Shown: positions 41,570 through 54,540, numbered from the stretch's first letter. The stretch is 64,000 bases of DNA from Argentina anserina (GCF_933775445.1 NC_065878.1:5974001-6038000); one strand, 5' to 3'. Notes: generated from the letters alone by a model not told the origin. A program made the numbers and translations.

Positions 41570-42859
41570 TACCCTGGGGGAGCTTGATCTTGTTTGTAAA
41601 TCAAATATAATGGTTCTTGTACCAGCCATGTTGATGTGCGTTTTCATTAGTTACCTTGTTGAAACTAGTTCAGTACTCGTGCTGATAGGAGCACAAAGTG
41701 TGACGTTCTTAATGTATATATGTCATATTCTTATGTTTTATTACTTCTTATTTAGTTGTTTCAGGTTCATATTTGTTATTTGTATGTTTTAGTAGAGTTA
41801 TGCCGAATTTGGATGTTTTGATGATGAAATTGTGTTAAGTGTTAGAAATCCTTATTGAGTTATGATTCTTTACCTATTTTCATTCTTTCATATTTCTTTT
41901 ATCGTCGATTTCTTTTCAGGAAAGACAAATCCTATTTGGATGAGTAGTGATGCTGTGATGCATTCCTAGTAAGACAAGGCAATCATGTCCGAGTTGAATA
42001 AGGTGAGAAGAGGCCGGCTTAGCTATTTTCTAGTTGAAGAATGAGAGATGTCGTGCGGCCCTTAATTGATAAAATGTAACTATGATACTCTCTTTGTTTA
42101 TTTCGGTTTTTAGTTTTCTTGTTCTTGGTGGTGTATGTGATTTATGTATTGTAAATTTGTTTCGATTTTGTCTATGAAATAGCTACTTAATTCGATTTAT
42201 ATAAAGTTGCGATTTCAAGTTTCGGTTTTATGAATTTAGGTTTCTACCGTGACATGTTCTTGAATGATTTCGATATCTATGTGTTATGTATACGAGTGTA
42301 TCATGATATTTATGTTGTTGGATTAAAGACTTATGCTATGAACATGTTTATTATGTTCTATGTAGTTTCAAAATTGCATGATTGTTGGTTAAATATGTGA
42401 CATGCTTAATGAATTCAATGTGTATGGCGTTGGAATTATATGGTAGGATGAGTATGTTAGATTTCGATTAAGACCGTTTGGGAAGAGTCGAATGTGCTAA
42501 GTGTCAATGTGTTTATGTTACTGCTTAGAACCCTAATTGCATGATCCAACCTTAGTTATACATGATAGTGTCTCAATATGATTCTTAGAAGAGGACTAGA
42601 ACTTGTTTTCGTTATCTTTATATTAATTGTTTTGGTGATGGTTTGTGTAAGTGTTGATCGATCACATGTATATATTAGTTTTTATGTTTTATTTTCTGTT
42701 TTTATACCGATCCGAATCTATATCAAACTCTTATCTCTTTGTAAATGTTTGTGATTCTATGCTCTGGTGGATCTCCGGTTTATGAACGATATCCTCACTT
42801 TATACTACTAACGATGCTTACAAGATTAATATTGATGTCGAGTAATCGAACCGATTAAA
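41570..42859. other. ACR12-like 3' flank and probable Athila 5' LTR
   Basis: The first 200-300 bp are probably the 3' untranslated region. The rest, up to the primer-binding site at 42860, is T-rich without coding potential. By position it must include the 5' LTR of the Athila-type element. The LTR start was not resolved because no second LTR is in view. Confidence 0.5.
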
Positions 42860-42877
42860 TGACGTCGTTGCCGGGGA
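42860..42877 (+). promoter_or_regulatory. tRNA-Asp primer-binding site
   Basis: TGACGTCGTTGCCGGGGA differs from the usual plant Ty3 tRNA-Asp site at two positions. It marks the inner border of the 5' LTR. Confidence 0.8.
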
Positions 42878-45800
42878 TCCAAAAAGATGGATCCTTAACT
42901 TTTAATTTCGAATTCACTGTTCATATTGTACTTTTGTATATTTTTATCTTGTTTCGTTGTACATATAGTAAATATATCTTAGGTTGGTGTTTTGGTGCTT
43001 GAGTGAATGATTGTTGTAGGTTGTATGTCGAACGAATTATGTAAAGTCTCTTTTGTTAATATTAGCCTTAACCCTTCATGCTAGCTTTTCGGGTTTGCAT
43101 GAGGTCGAGGGCGGCTCTTATTAACATTTGGAGATTTGTCTAACACCCAAGGTTAAGTCGAGCTGAGTAAGGAGCACACACTTTTATTACCCTGGTGCAT
43201 GAGGCCAAAATTAGATATCAGAAAACTATTGACTGACATACATCTCGGTGATAGAGTCAATAGGGAGTTCGCTCTCCCTAGTTCAACAAATGAGTCATAT
43301 CATGTTCATTATCTCTAATTGCGCTATACGGCCTTCTGAAACAAAGACTTGATTTTGTCTCTAGGCATCCATACTTAGGCCGCACGTCCACCTTAGTTTA
43401 TAACTTATAATCAATCGATCGTTCAATCATTGAAACGGTAAAAAAAAAACTTGTGAATTGTGTGAACTTTTGTAAATGTAAAGAACTAACTCTTTGTAAC
43501 ATGACAACATAGTTGTCGTGTCTCTTCCATAAATGTGCCGTGTATATGACTAAGGAGGGCCATGTTCCATGTCTTCATTTTGTCTTCTTCAATACTAACC
43601 CTTTAACTTTCGTGTTACAGGAACTATGCATGTCCGCGATATCTAAGAAAACACAAGAGCTCAAAGATCGAATTCAAACACTTAAAGACTTACAAGACTC
43701 TAGCTCGAGTAGACCCTTAGATTTCGAATCGTCTCTAAGCAATTCAATCTTAAAGTCTTTACCTAGATCAAAAGAAGAGGAGGATCCTTTCTTCCCCTTC
43801 ATATTCGATTCAGAGACGGACACAATTGCGGACCGTGGCCTAGTTCCTGCCGGTGCTCCAATGGCACTCAAGAATGCGTTCATCCCCACCACCCCTGAAT
43901 CACCTTCATGCATTGCTTTCACTCCACCTGATGAAGCCAACTTCTCCATTCCGGTTCAATTGCTTGGGCAACTGCTTAAGTACTCTGATTCCTCAATAGA
44001 AGACCCTAATGTTCACCTTATGGAGTTCTTGGACATTTGCAAGCTCCAATCAATTCATCACCTGTCTCAAGAAGGCTTAATATTGCTTTTGTTTCCATTT
44101 ACCCTTAAGGACGATGCTAAGTGCTAGTTGTACTCTTTGCTTACGGGAATAATCATCACATGGAATGAAATGATTAGGAGATTGTTGAACCAATTCTTCC
44201 CTGCTCAACTCACGAAAAGACTTAGAAGGGAGATTCAGAATTTCACTCAAAAGGATAGTGATTCACTCTATGAGGCATGAGAGGAATTTCAGGAATTACA
44301 AAAGAAGTGCCCCCACCATGGTATTTTGTTGGATGACTTGGTGAAATTCTTCTATGAAGGACTCAACACCACTAATAAGAGCATGGTGGATTCGGCATGT
44401 GGCTGCACATTCATGAACAAGACCGGTCAAGAAGCTTACACCTTGATTGATGACTTGGCCGACAACAATCGCCAATTTAGTTCCAAGGAAAAGAGAGGAA
44501 GTAAGAGTCGTGGGGTGTATGATGTTGATGCAAGAAATCAGATGGCTACTTTAGAGAGGAAGCTTGTCGTTCTAGTCAAGGCATTCAATGGTTCGAGCAT
44601 CAATACTCAAGCGTGTGGCATTTGTTCTTTCAAAGATCACACAACCGAAAATTGTCCAAATTGTGCAATGACTAAAGATGAGTTGTACTTCATGGGGCAA
44701 CAAAGGCCTAGGTACGATCCCTACTCGAACACATACAATCCTGGACTTAGAGATCATCCCAACTTTCGTTAGAACAACAATGCTCAACCGTCCAATGCTC
44801 AAGCTCAAGGACCTCATCCTTCAGGTTTGTTTGTGAGGCCTCAGGTACCTCAAGGTTCTGTTCCCTTTAATTCTAATGTTCATGGTTCGAATAATGCATC
44901 TGCACTTAATTATGATGAACTTTTAAAGTCCCTTGCTCAAAGGCAACATAATTTAAACTCTACTACTCAAGCTTTAGGTACAGATCAACAAGCTCATTCT
45001 AAGGACATAACCGAGCTTAAGAAGTAGATGGCACAAGTGATCGACTTCATAGGAAAGATCCATGAAGGAGGTAAGTTGCCGAGCCAAACTGAGCCAAATC
45101 CTAACGGAAGGCCATGATGACAAGAAGTGGGAGGATCTTAGATACTCCATTGCAGCAAAACAAGAAGGTCGTGCCTTCTAAAGGAAAATAGGTCGAGAAT
45201 TTCAATGCCAATGACTTAGAGAAGGACCCTGCCTCCTCTAAGGCTAATGATGCTCTACATGACAAATGTAAGGATTCTAACTAGTGGTTTGGTTTCAACT
45301 AATGGTCTTCCTCATGTTCCCTTCCCCAATAGATTTGCAAAGCAAAAGAATGATGACTCTGATCAAGCCATGCTCGACATATTTAAGAAGGTGGAAGTGA
45401 ACATGCCTCTTATTGAATGCAAACAATAAAATCCTAGGTATGTTAAGTTTTTGAAAGAATTGTGCACCAATAAGAGGATGACTCGAGAGAAGGAGGTTGT
45501 CACAATGAGTGAGACGGTTTCTACCGTGCTCCAAAGGAAGCTACCACCAAAGCTTAAGGATCCAGATGTTTTTCTATCCCTTGTACAATCGGAAACATGA
45601 CATTTCAAAAGATAATGCTAGACTTAGGTGCATCGATCAATGTAATGCCTTACTATATTTATGAGGATCTAGGTCTAGGTGATTTGAAACGAGATAATGT
45701 TGTGATTCGATTGGCAGATTGTTCTAACAAAGTCCATTTAGGCTATGTTGAAGACGTTTTTGTGCAGGTTTCGAGCTTAATTTTCCTTGCAGACTTCTAT

Positions 45801-46235
45801 GTCATTGACATGGAGCCAACTGAAGCAGATGACAATGAGGTTCCTATCTTGTTGGGCCGTCCCTTCATGAGGACTGCATGAATGAAAATTGATGTGTTTA
45901 GTGGATCACTCACCTTTGAGTTCGACGGTGAAGTGATTAGCTTTAACAAATTTGAGACTATGAGGTATCCCCTTTCAGAATTGAGTGATTGTTTTTCAGT
46001 TGACATTCTTGATTCCATTGCAGATAACTATCTAGATACCTTGGCACACAACGAGACACTCACTATTGCCCAAGGGGCCGGATTTACGAGTGATGGTTCA
46101 AATATTTATGAGTTAGAAGCTAATGATGCCGTGTTATCTTATGTGATAGAGAACGTGTCCTCTCTTGAAGTTGCACGTGAGATAAGTTATGTTTCTCCTA
46201 GTCCAACTTGTATGTTTTTTTGTCGTAATATCTGA
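42860..46235 (+). mobile_element. Athila-type Ty3 retrotransposon: PBS, gag and protease, pol missing
   Basis: The primer-binding site at 42860-42877 matches the tRNA-Asp complement used by this group in 16 of 18 bases. Gag runs about 43600-45030: a conserved GQLLKYSDSSIEDPNVHLME segment, QFFPAQLTKRLRREIQNFTQ, and a zinc-knuckle-like CGICSFKDHTTENCPNC. Protease starts about 45600, with DLGASINVMPYYIYEDLGLG and ILLGRPFMRTA, then the usual DVFSGSLTFEFDGEVI tail. Stops and frame changes break it (for example at 44125, 44278, 44770, 45028 and 45880). After 46235 no reverse transcriptase, integrase or 3' LTR is seen, so the right part is deleted. Confidence 0.9.
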
Positions 46236-46239
46236 AACA

Positions 46240-47178
46240 CTTCGTGCACATAGCTCTTTTATTATATCTTCAAGCAGGTCCAAATTTAGCTAAAATAGGT
46301 TGAAAATTTTATATACATAAAATTAAATTATGCAATTCAATATCTTGTTTTCACAGGAAATAATTAGGAAGTTCAAGGCATGCCAACTCAGTCATGACAT
46401 CATCTTTGGTTTTGTTTTGATTTCTTGAACTTTTTGCATTTTGTGCATTATTATGCGCATGCATTTGTGGTTCACCTTTCAAAACTTTGCTAAAATTTAG
46501 AATAAGTGATATAAAAGTCTCACAGCAATGACTTTCAGGCTGTTCCCCATTTTAGCATGACTAGTTCATACTATAAAGTACAAAGCAACTAGTGATCGTG
46601 AGGTTTTCCACTTTCACAAGTCAATTAAATATTCGTGTATGAAAATTGATTTGCACAATATTAATGGAGTTTGATCTTCTTCTCAAATTTTATTTATTTT
46701 TCGTTGTTGTATTACTAAGAGTGGTACCTGCGAAATGGAAATTAAGTTTTAATACAAATTTTGAGCCAATGGAATTGTTGTCTGTCTTTTAAAGACTAAG
46801 ATCAAGTAACTTTGAGATGCATACTTGGAACATGCAAGTGATACAACTCATTCCCACGATGATGACCAGCCCCATATTCTCCACCAGAATCAGCCAAACC
46901 ACATGTTGGTGGATGTAGTCATTTCCTGACTAGCTAGCTAATCCTCTGTCTTTATCTCCAAGCAAAGTATACTCAAAACTCAAAAGGAAAACACCCTCTA
47001 TTATTCCAACTGAACTGGTTTTTTTTCTTGTAGTAGTCCTTAAATAATGTTGTAGATAGAGCAATTCAGATAAGAGGTTTGGTTTGAACAGGTCCCCATT
47101 ACAGTTTGGTTGAGCATCCTTTACTTACATGCGTATTGCAAACAATTGTTGACACTACCGTGTTGAATCTTTGAAAAG
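46240..47178. other. Flank between the Athila relic and the germin-like gene
   Basis: AT-rich with no coding potential. The last few hundred bases must contain the germin-like promoter. I see no clear TATA box at the expected distance. Confidence 0.5.
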
Positions 47179-47823
47179 ATGTTCACCAAAACGGTACTTC
47201 TTTTTGTGATCTTCCTTAATATCTATGTCTGTTTGGCTTCTGATCCTGATCCGGTCCAAGACTTCTGCATAGCCAACACAGCAGAGTCTGCGGCTGCAAG
47301 CAATGCCATCCAATGCAAGAATTCATCTGTTGCAACAGTGGAAGATTTTATATTTTCCGGCATCAGGTCTCCTGGAAAATTTGGCCAAACAGGTCTTGCT
47401 GCTACTTCAGTGAACTCAAACATCTTTCCAGGACTGAACACACTTGGAATGTCCTTTGTCCGAGCTGATTTTGAAGTTGGTGGTGTAAACGTGCCACATT
47501 ACCATCCGAGGGCAACGGAGACAGCGTTTGTGCTTGAAGGAAAGATTTATTCCGGGTTTGTTGATACGAATAACAAGATTTTCGCTAGAGTGATTGAAAA
47601 GGGTGAGGTCATGGTGTTTCCAAAAGGTCTAGTGCACTTCCAAATGAATGTGGGTGACACTCCAGCAACCATATTAGGGAGCTTCAACAGCCAGAATCCT
47701 GGACTGCTAAGAATTCCCACTTCAGTTTTCGGATCAGGGATTAAAGACGAGCTCTTGGAGAAGGCTTTTGGATTGAGTTCTAAGGAGATTGCCAAGTTGA
47801 ACAAGAGGCTTGGTCCCCATTGA
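47179..47823 (+). CDS. Germin-like protein
   Basis: An extracellular cupin glycoprotein of 214 residues in one exon. Germin-like proteins bind manganese and act as superoxide dismutase or similar enzymes in the cell wall. The first 20 residues (MFTKTVLLFVIFLNIYVCLA) form a signal peptide, and mature SDPDPVQDFC follows. Cys30 and Cys46 are the conserved disulphide pair. Germin box 1 is VPHYHPRATE, with metal ligands His107, His109 and Glu114. Box 2 is FPKGLVHFQMN, with His153. NSS (48-50) is an N-glycosylation site in the usual place. All ligands are present, so the gene looks functional. Many family members have one intron; none is seen here. The SDPDPVQDF start points to a true germin-like branch and not to the auxin-binding ABP19/20 branch. 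The exact subfamily is not assigned. Confidence 0.97.
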   Translation: MFTKTVLLFVIFLNIYVCLASDPDPVQDFCIANTAESAAASNAIQCKNSSVATVEDFIFSGIRSPGKFGQTGLAATSVNSNIFPGLNTLGMSFVRADFEVGGVNVPHYHPRATETAFVLEGKIYSGFVDTNNKIFARVIEKGEVMVFPKGLVHFQMNVGDTPATILGSFNSQNPGLLRIPTSVFGSGIKDELLEKAFGLSSKEIAKLNKRLGPH

Positions 47824-48670
47824 CTGAGCTAGCTAGACAACTGCAATTTCATTTCCTTTTTCGTACGTCTACTGACATTCTTTCATGAGCAAATATATAA
47901 ATCTGAATATTGTTATCTCAATATGGTACTCTGTTTATTGTTTGTAGAACTAGGAAGTATTCCCACATGCCAAATCCTTGAGATTTTGGTTTTGTACTAC
48001 TCTATCTGCACTCAATAGAAGAATCTTTAAGGAAAACTTCAGTTCTTTTAAAGAAGTAATCTTATGAATGGTGTTGTTTTCATCAAGGTCTACAATTCAA
48101 ACGTAATATGATGAATTCTAGTTTAAGAGGACAAGAAGTTCATTTTGAACTGCAACTGTTTACAGAGAATTTGCTCACTACAGTATTATAATACAAGTCC
48201 ATGTATCTGTGCGTGGTTCATTTTTCTTATGGAAAAGTGAAAACTGTGTTTTCCGCTAGTAGATTTCAAGTCCTATGCATACATGCACTGAGAGGTTATT
48301 CCTTGCTGCAAAATTAAGCGATGGACACAATGTGGCAATTATTACCAGACACATAATGATCGATCATTTTAAGAATGCTCAAACTGCACCTGATATATGA
48401 TCATTGCTCTCAACAAGTGACTAGCTTTTTAATAAAAATGAGTGTAAAGAGAGACATAAAAAAGAGTACAGTGAGACTTTTTCAACTAAACATAACATCA
48501 TATTGTTCTGCTAGTACGCATGAACACACTGCAGCATCATGACTTATCATTACACTCCCATGGAGTCTTAATTAACAAGAAGTCTCTAGTATGGCAGAGA
48601 AAGAGTTGTTCTAGCCACTTTACCTAATTAGTGTTCATTCAGTACAACTTCAAGTCTCTCATATACTTGA
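47824..48670. other. Convergent 3' flanks of germin-like and TBL genes
   Basis: The germin-like gene (+) and the TBL gene (-) converge here. The sequence is AT-rich, holds the two 3' untranslated regions, and shows no further gene. Confidence 0.55.
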
Positions 48671-50334
48671 TTAAAGCAAGGCACTCAACATCTCATTCCA
48701 AATATCAGGTACACCAGGAAGACACCAATGGCTGCAGTCCGACGAATACTCTCTCAGGTGCTGCTTCTCTTCCTGTCCCATGGCCCGTCTGTACACAGAA
48801 GGGTGTCCATCTCTTCGAAATGCCGAAATTGTGGTTATGTCCTGAAGATAAACTGGAAATCTCATTTTTCTCAGAACCCCTTGTAGCACTAGCAGGGGTT
48901 CAGGAACATGTTGGTGACTGAAATTTGCCAAAGGCTGCTTCTGATTGTAGCATCTCCAACCATTTTCTCTGCCATATATATTAACATTGAGCATATATTG
49001 ATCCAAGCTGACCAACAATATCAATCTTTATATAGCATTACGCATTGTATATATTCATATACCTGTTATGCCTAGGTGACATGCTTCGGAAAATTACTCG
49101 GGTCTTACTCGGGTCTAGGTTTAAATCAACCCATTTAGCCCATGTAGTGAGTCCTTTCTGGTAAGCAACCATTGGATTCATATTGGTAAACAGTGACTTT
49201 CCTTCCATGTAGTAATCCCACCTGAAATTAGTTATATCATTGCAATTCAATCAAATTTAAGGTCCTGCATAACATTACGTACCACTCACCACCCATATCC
49301 CATAAAGTTAATTTCTCAACTGCAATTGTTTCCAAGCAAATCATGAAGAATGAAACTAGCTAGCTAATCAAAGAACTCAAAAAATAACTAATATGAATTT
49401 TGTCTTACGACGATGTTTTGTCAGAGTGAGTCCACCAGTGAGCTGAATCAAAAACAAGAACATCAACTCCTCTCCAATACTTTGCATTCTGCTCTATCAA
49501 ATCCAAATGCAAAATCCTTTTGTTGGCAGCTCCCTTGTTCAATTCTACTAGGAGCGGAGCCCATGTAAACTCAATTGATACTTCAAAGGCCTGTATATGT
49601 ATGAACATTTGTATCATGTATATTAATTTATATATTGTAGTCCTGGATAAGTTTCTAGCTAAATAAACTAAAAGTTCTTAAATAACTCGATACCATTGCA
49701 TGGAACGCCATAGAAGGACCATTGTAGGTGACTCTCTTTCGGGCTGTTGGAATAACTCCTTGTACTAAGCACACAAGAGACTCCCACTGATTCCTCATTA
49801 TAGAATCACCCACCAGCATTATTCTTTTCCTTCTCATTTTACCGAGAAATTTCAACGCATCAAACCTACATTTCAGAAATGAAAGAAATCACTGGAGAAC
49901 CTCGTTCGCAATGTAAATTGTACACAAGTTGTGACTTGTTGATTTAAGAGTAGCTAGCTAGCTGGTTAATTGGTAGGTACGTACCTAGGAATGGAGCAGC
50001 GGTTTGGCTTCCAGCGCCACTTTTCGTAGTCGGAATCCGGCCTTCCATTCTTCTGACAAGTGACGGCAGCGCTAAGATATGGACAGGATGAGTCATAGAG
50101 AGGGTAGGATTGATCATAAACCCACTTTCCGTCCGAAAGTTGACACTTACGTTTCGAGCTTTGGTGGCTCTGAACCATGTTAACCTGACCATCTTCATCG
50201 TTAAGCCACGAGTATTCATCCTGCTCTTCCTCTAGCTCAACCTCGGAAGACTTCACAGGCGGAACCACGCATAGAAAGATAAAGATAATGCTCACGAAGA
50301 GCAGATAGTGAAGCTGCAGCTTTGTTTCTCTCAT
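48671..50334 (-). CDS. Trichome birefringence-like (TBL/PMR5) polysaccharide O-acetyltransferase
   Basis: TBL proteins are Golgi type II membrane enzymes that add acetyl groups to wall polysaccharides such as xylan. Five exons, 50334-49985, 49865-49694, 49590-49409, 49221-49063 and 48968-48671, sum to 1161 bp (386 residues) with GT-AG introns. The ATG at 50334 is chosen because the frame has no ATG further upstream, and it gives a membrane anchor at 8-26 (LHYLLFVSIIFIFLCVVPP). The PMR5N domain follows at about 60-116, with four cysteines and KWVYDQSYPLYDSSCPYL. The catalytic GDS motif is at 136-138 (LVGDSIMRNQW). The DCSHWCLPGVPD motif supplies Asp365 and His368 to complete the Ser-His-Asp triad. 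All catalytic residues are present. A minus-strand TATATA at 50511-50516 is suitably placed for a promoter. The substrate cannot be told from sequence by eye. Confidence 0.96.
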
Positions 50335-50509
50335 CGAAAAAGTTAGCCAGACATGAAACAATGCTTGGGACAAATTAAGAGATCGGAGAGCTAGCTAGGT
50401 GAAGCTTTAAGGTTGAAAACTTGGTCAATGATCAGCAAGAGCATCAAGACATGCATGAGTTACGGTGGTTGATCATGCTTTTTCACTTTTGTGCGTTGAA
50501 AGTGGAAGC

Positions 50510-50517
50510 ATATATAA
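50510..50517 (-). promoter_or_regulatory. TATA box of the TBL gene
   Basis: TATATA on the minus strand, about 175 bp before the start codon. This implies a leader of about 140-150 bases. Confidence 0.45.
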
Positions 50518-50600
50518 CGGAGGGGGCAGAAGGTAGGTGAGCATGATTTGCTGTCCGCGACTGAAGGATCGATCATATATATATAGCACTTTTTGGCTGT

Positions 50601-50978
50601 GAAGTTCTGCAATACTGTTTTGGTGCGTAATTATATTTTTGCAACACTTTGCGATTAAATTTATTTATCTTTACTGTCTAGTATGTAAATAATATTGTGC
50701 AGATCATCTTTGCAACATTTCAGCCAATTTAGTGATCATTAAGACCCTCAGATATTGTGTTTTTCTGTTAAAAACATGAACGATTCATGTTTGACAGAAT
50801 TCAGTCTGTCCATTTGTTTTTCAATTTTGAAGACCTTAACGATCACCAAATTGGCTAAAATTTTGCAGAGATGATCTGCACATTATTATCTAGATACTAG
50901 ACGGTCGAGATGAGGAAATTCAACCGAAAGGTGGTTCAAAAATGGAAATATGCACCAAAACTATCGGTGCAGACCTCC
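50601..50978. mobile_element. Foldback (MITE-like) element with long arms
   Basis: The left arm (50601 onward) has TTCTGCAATACTGTTTTGGT and later GTGCAGATCATCTTTGCAAC. The right arm is the imperfect reverse complement, with GATGATCTGCAC at about 50871 and a terminal ACCAAAACTATCGGTGCAGA ending near 50978. The arms are over 100 bp, with no ORF. It lies in the promoter-side flank of the TBL gene. Confidence 0.75.
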
Positions 50979-50991
50979 TTATTTGAGAAAA

Positions 50992-51030
<39 letters not shown>

Positions 51031-52455
51031 CATTGCTAGTGTTCTTTTGATCTTTTCTCAATTACATCAAACCGAGATAGAGATTAAATAAGATCAATCA
51101 AGATCATAGGAGGGTGATGGATTCCACCAATTAAAGACGTTCACTTGCTACTCGGTAGCTAGTAGAGAGACTTGTCGTCAGTTAAGCTAGTACATTAATT
51201 AAGGGTACGTACGTTCTTTCACTTAGTCACATGGTCGACCAATCATATCATTCCGAGCACCGTACGGAGATTTCAAGATTCTGGCTGCCGTAGGCCGGAG
51301 TTGCACACAGACAGGAACGCCGGGAGGAGGAGAGTGTGCCTGTACTAGTTAGCGTCGTCATTGACCGTCGCCGGTGGCCAGAATTGTCGAACCGCACCGT
51401 ACGGACGGTGCGAACAATCACAGCTGAGAATTTCCGCAAATTATACGTACGATCGAATACCACATCATATCTCTTGTTATATATAATAGGATTAGATGAC
51501 CGTGCGTACGTCGATATGTAACGTTCAAGTTGTACATGCACTTGATGACTAAACGAAGACAAGAGACTAGGTAATCTTACAAATTTGGATGGCAGATCGA
51601 TTGAACCAAATACAAATTGTTCAGTAACAACCCGACTGTATCTGATACAGTAACTGTCGACGGTCGATTCCAAGCGAGAATGCGATATCGTAATTGTGAA
51701 TTTAACACATTTTTGGTCCACTAGCTAATCAGTTATTACACTAAGTTTTGTCGGTGCCGGAGTCGCCAATGCTGCTTGCCAGGGTCAGATAGTGATCTAG
51801 CTATTAAATCTCATTTCATTTCATTCTTGGATCAGCAAATGACATCCAGAAATTATTATATATACCCGTTACATATCCCACGTGGCGTAACCTTTTAATG
51901 TTATTGATCAATTTTTTACTGTGATTATTTCTGATTGGTTTTTATATGTAAATTTTTTTATCATTTTAACCGCGTGCATGTTAATTATACAATGTTGTAA
52001 TATAATTGACTAGGTACGCTACATGACAGTATCACGTAGTGTGGCGGGTACACAGAATAATTACTCGGATGACTTCATAGAATTAGTCAATGGCCGATGT
52101 TATTTCTTGGCCGATGACTTGTAATTTTTTAACTTCCATTTAATACTAAAGCAGTAGCATATATAGTATATATTTTAATTAGCTTTTGCTTAGATTGATT
52201 GAATCGGTTGAGATCGTGAGTAATATATCATGTATGCATTGCTATAGATCCTAATTAGACGTACAGTTGCACTAATTGTAGTTTTGTACATTAATCTTAG
52301 TTGCAATATGTAAAGTTCTAATGTATTGTACGTATTAACATATGAATTATGGATTCGATTTTCACGATTTATTTGCTCGCTGCACGGATCAGTTCCGTTT
52401 GTTATTATTAGCATAGATTGTCTACACGTCCATATAGATTTCAAATTATTCTGTA
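50979..52455. other. AT-rich intergenic stretch
   Basis: Begins with an (AT)n microsatellite (about 51000-51024). It contains a 157-codon minus-strand frame (51248-51721) judged unlikely to be real. No family, splice pattern or repeat structure was recognised elsewhere. Confidence 0.5.
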
Positions 52456-52707
52456 GTGGCTCTGATACCAATATTGGGACTCATAAATTGGGGAATGATC
52501 GGGGTTGGTTTTGTGAAGAACAATTGAAATAAGGACAAGAACAATATTGAAAGAGCTGGGAAGTAATAGCAGAAAGTAAAGACAGAATGAAAATAGTTGA
52601 TTCTTCATTCATGCCTTGATAGAAATACAAGAGCATATATAATTCCGTACTGGACATTACATAGTAAATGGGCTGCCTATCTTGGGCCAGTGCTATGAGT
52701 CTCAACA
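52456..52707 (-). mobile_element. Relic of a Copia/TRIM-type element: one LTR plus PBS
   Basis: Read on the minus strand, a 233-bp LTR runs from 52707 (TGTTGAGACTCATA) to 52475 (TATGAGTCCCA). It is followed by TGGTATCAGAGCCAC (52470-52456), the complement of the initiator methionine tRNA used as primer by plant Copia and TRIM elements. The LTR has a pyrimidine-rich part typical of such elements. A second LTR was not found, so this is a truncated copy. Confidence 0.7.
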
Positions 52708-54540
52708 CTGCATATGTTTTCGTTTATTTTTACTGGAAGAACCTTGTGTGCCTGTCATTGTGTTGAAGATTATCTTAATTGTAAATTACGTTGAGTCTTG
52801 ATTCTTGAGAGCGTGGGCAATGTCTTAGCCAATATATATAGGAAGGAGTACATCTGTACATGGCTCTTATGTCAATTACTTTGCCATACGTTGCTGCTGA
52901 TGTTATTGAATTTTCACTACGTACTAACACTGTGTGCTCGATATGCCTAGCCTCTTGATGCTAGATTAGAAACCGTGAATACCTAGAGACCCAGAATTCT
53001 AATATTCATCATGTATATTTTTATCGAAAAATATTCATCATGTATTTGATTACCGGATAGATCGATTTGCAATTGCAAGATTGGAAGCCCCGATACATCT
53101 ATGTGCATTACAAAAGTTAGTAAAATTAAACAAGAACATATTTGTATAATAGTACGTGTAACATAACTATGTATTTATAATGAAATTGTAAAGCTGAGTA
53201 CTGCATATAATAGGTGAGATCGAGCTCAGCTGGCCGACGTCTTATTGTACCTAATTAAGCAATTGATCGAGTACATGTGAATAGAAAATAAAAGCCAACA
53301 AAGGAGGGCTGGCTGGCCGGGGTTGCCATATTTTGACTGATCACCAGTTTGCTCCAATATGTCATTATCAGTTTGACTCCATCCATCCATCCATCAATTA
53401 CTGTAGTCACCTGGTTCCGGCACCCATGAGCTTATAGCTATCAGGAGTGCAACATATACAAGAGGCCGGCGTCCGGTGCCCGCGCGCAGCTTGCTTTTGT
53501 TGAATTTCCTGGCAGCTAGGACGATAACAATAAACAATAATACCATACATTACAGGAAAATTTTAGTACGAGTTCAAAAAATATATATCTTTTGTTTTTA
53601 AGAAGAATATTAGTATGAGTCGAGGAATATACAGTGAATAATTTTGTAAATATATATTCATGTTTGGCGTGTGTATATATATCTTTGTAATCCCCTTCAC
53701 CAAATTTGTACGTTCATGACCACTGAAACAAAGTTCATTAGAATTTTAGAATTATTGGATTGTTCTTAGTGTGTGTTTATGCCTTACAATGACTACATAT
53801 GTAGTTCTGTTCATCTCAGCTGGTTTAATTTATAAATCACTTGATTGATTTGGCAAAAAGGCCGAGGATTAGAATCTCAAGAAAATGAGGCAATTCAAAT
53901 TAAACAAAGTATACATATAAATGGTATATTCTCTCCACCAACCCTTGATACTTGATAGCTACGTCTAACAAGTCAAACAATGTGCTTAATTTCTCTTATT
54001 TGAAATTGAAAACACACCCAAGAGTAGTCCTCAAACTTGGACTTTTAATTTCACATCATTAATTTTCTCTATGTTTCGTTGTATCTGGCTAGGTTGTCAT
54101 TTCATTTTCAGAGAAAACTGAAATCTTTCCATCTTTTTCCCGTATTTAATTTATATATTTGATGGTAATATAGCAAGTACTAGTGTTTCATGCATATATA
54201 TCACGTTATAAATGTGAAAAACAACTTTGCATAAAACAACATACGTGTGATCCATGAAGGTATCTTCTCATTCTCTCTTTTTCTTTAACTTTAAAGACAG
54301 GAGAAGAGGTTGTGCAATTTGTGCTTATGATTATTTGGACTAGATCGAGAGAAGATGATGGAAGAAGATCGAGAGACCTTGAGCAATGGCCAGTAGAGGC
54401 TATAGCGACTACTGTAGGATAATTTTTTTTAAATGTTTTTTGAAGAGACTGTCAGGATGTTACTCCCAGAACAAAGATATGTTTCTTAGTCATAATTGTT
54501 TTTTTTTTTTATAGAATTGACGAAATATTATTGATACCAA
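52708..54540. other. AT-rich intergenic stretch
   Basis: No gene, repeat unit or transposon end was recognised. Short AT and GTGTGT runs are scattered through it. Confidence 0.5.

Noticed and set aside
51248..51721. Minus-strand open frame of 157 residues
   Set aside because: Its composition (many Ser, Arg, Thr, Val) and lack of any family motif, promoter or splice partner make it look like a chance frame in a low-stop region.
52456..52470. tRNA-like GTGGCTCTGATACCA sequence
   Set aside because: Only the complement of the tRNA 3' end is present. It is a retrotransposon primer-binding site and not a tRNA gene.
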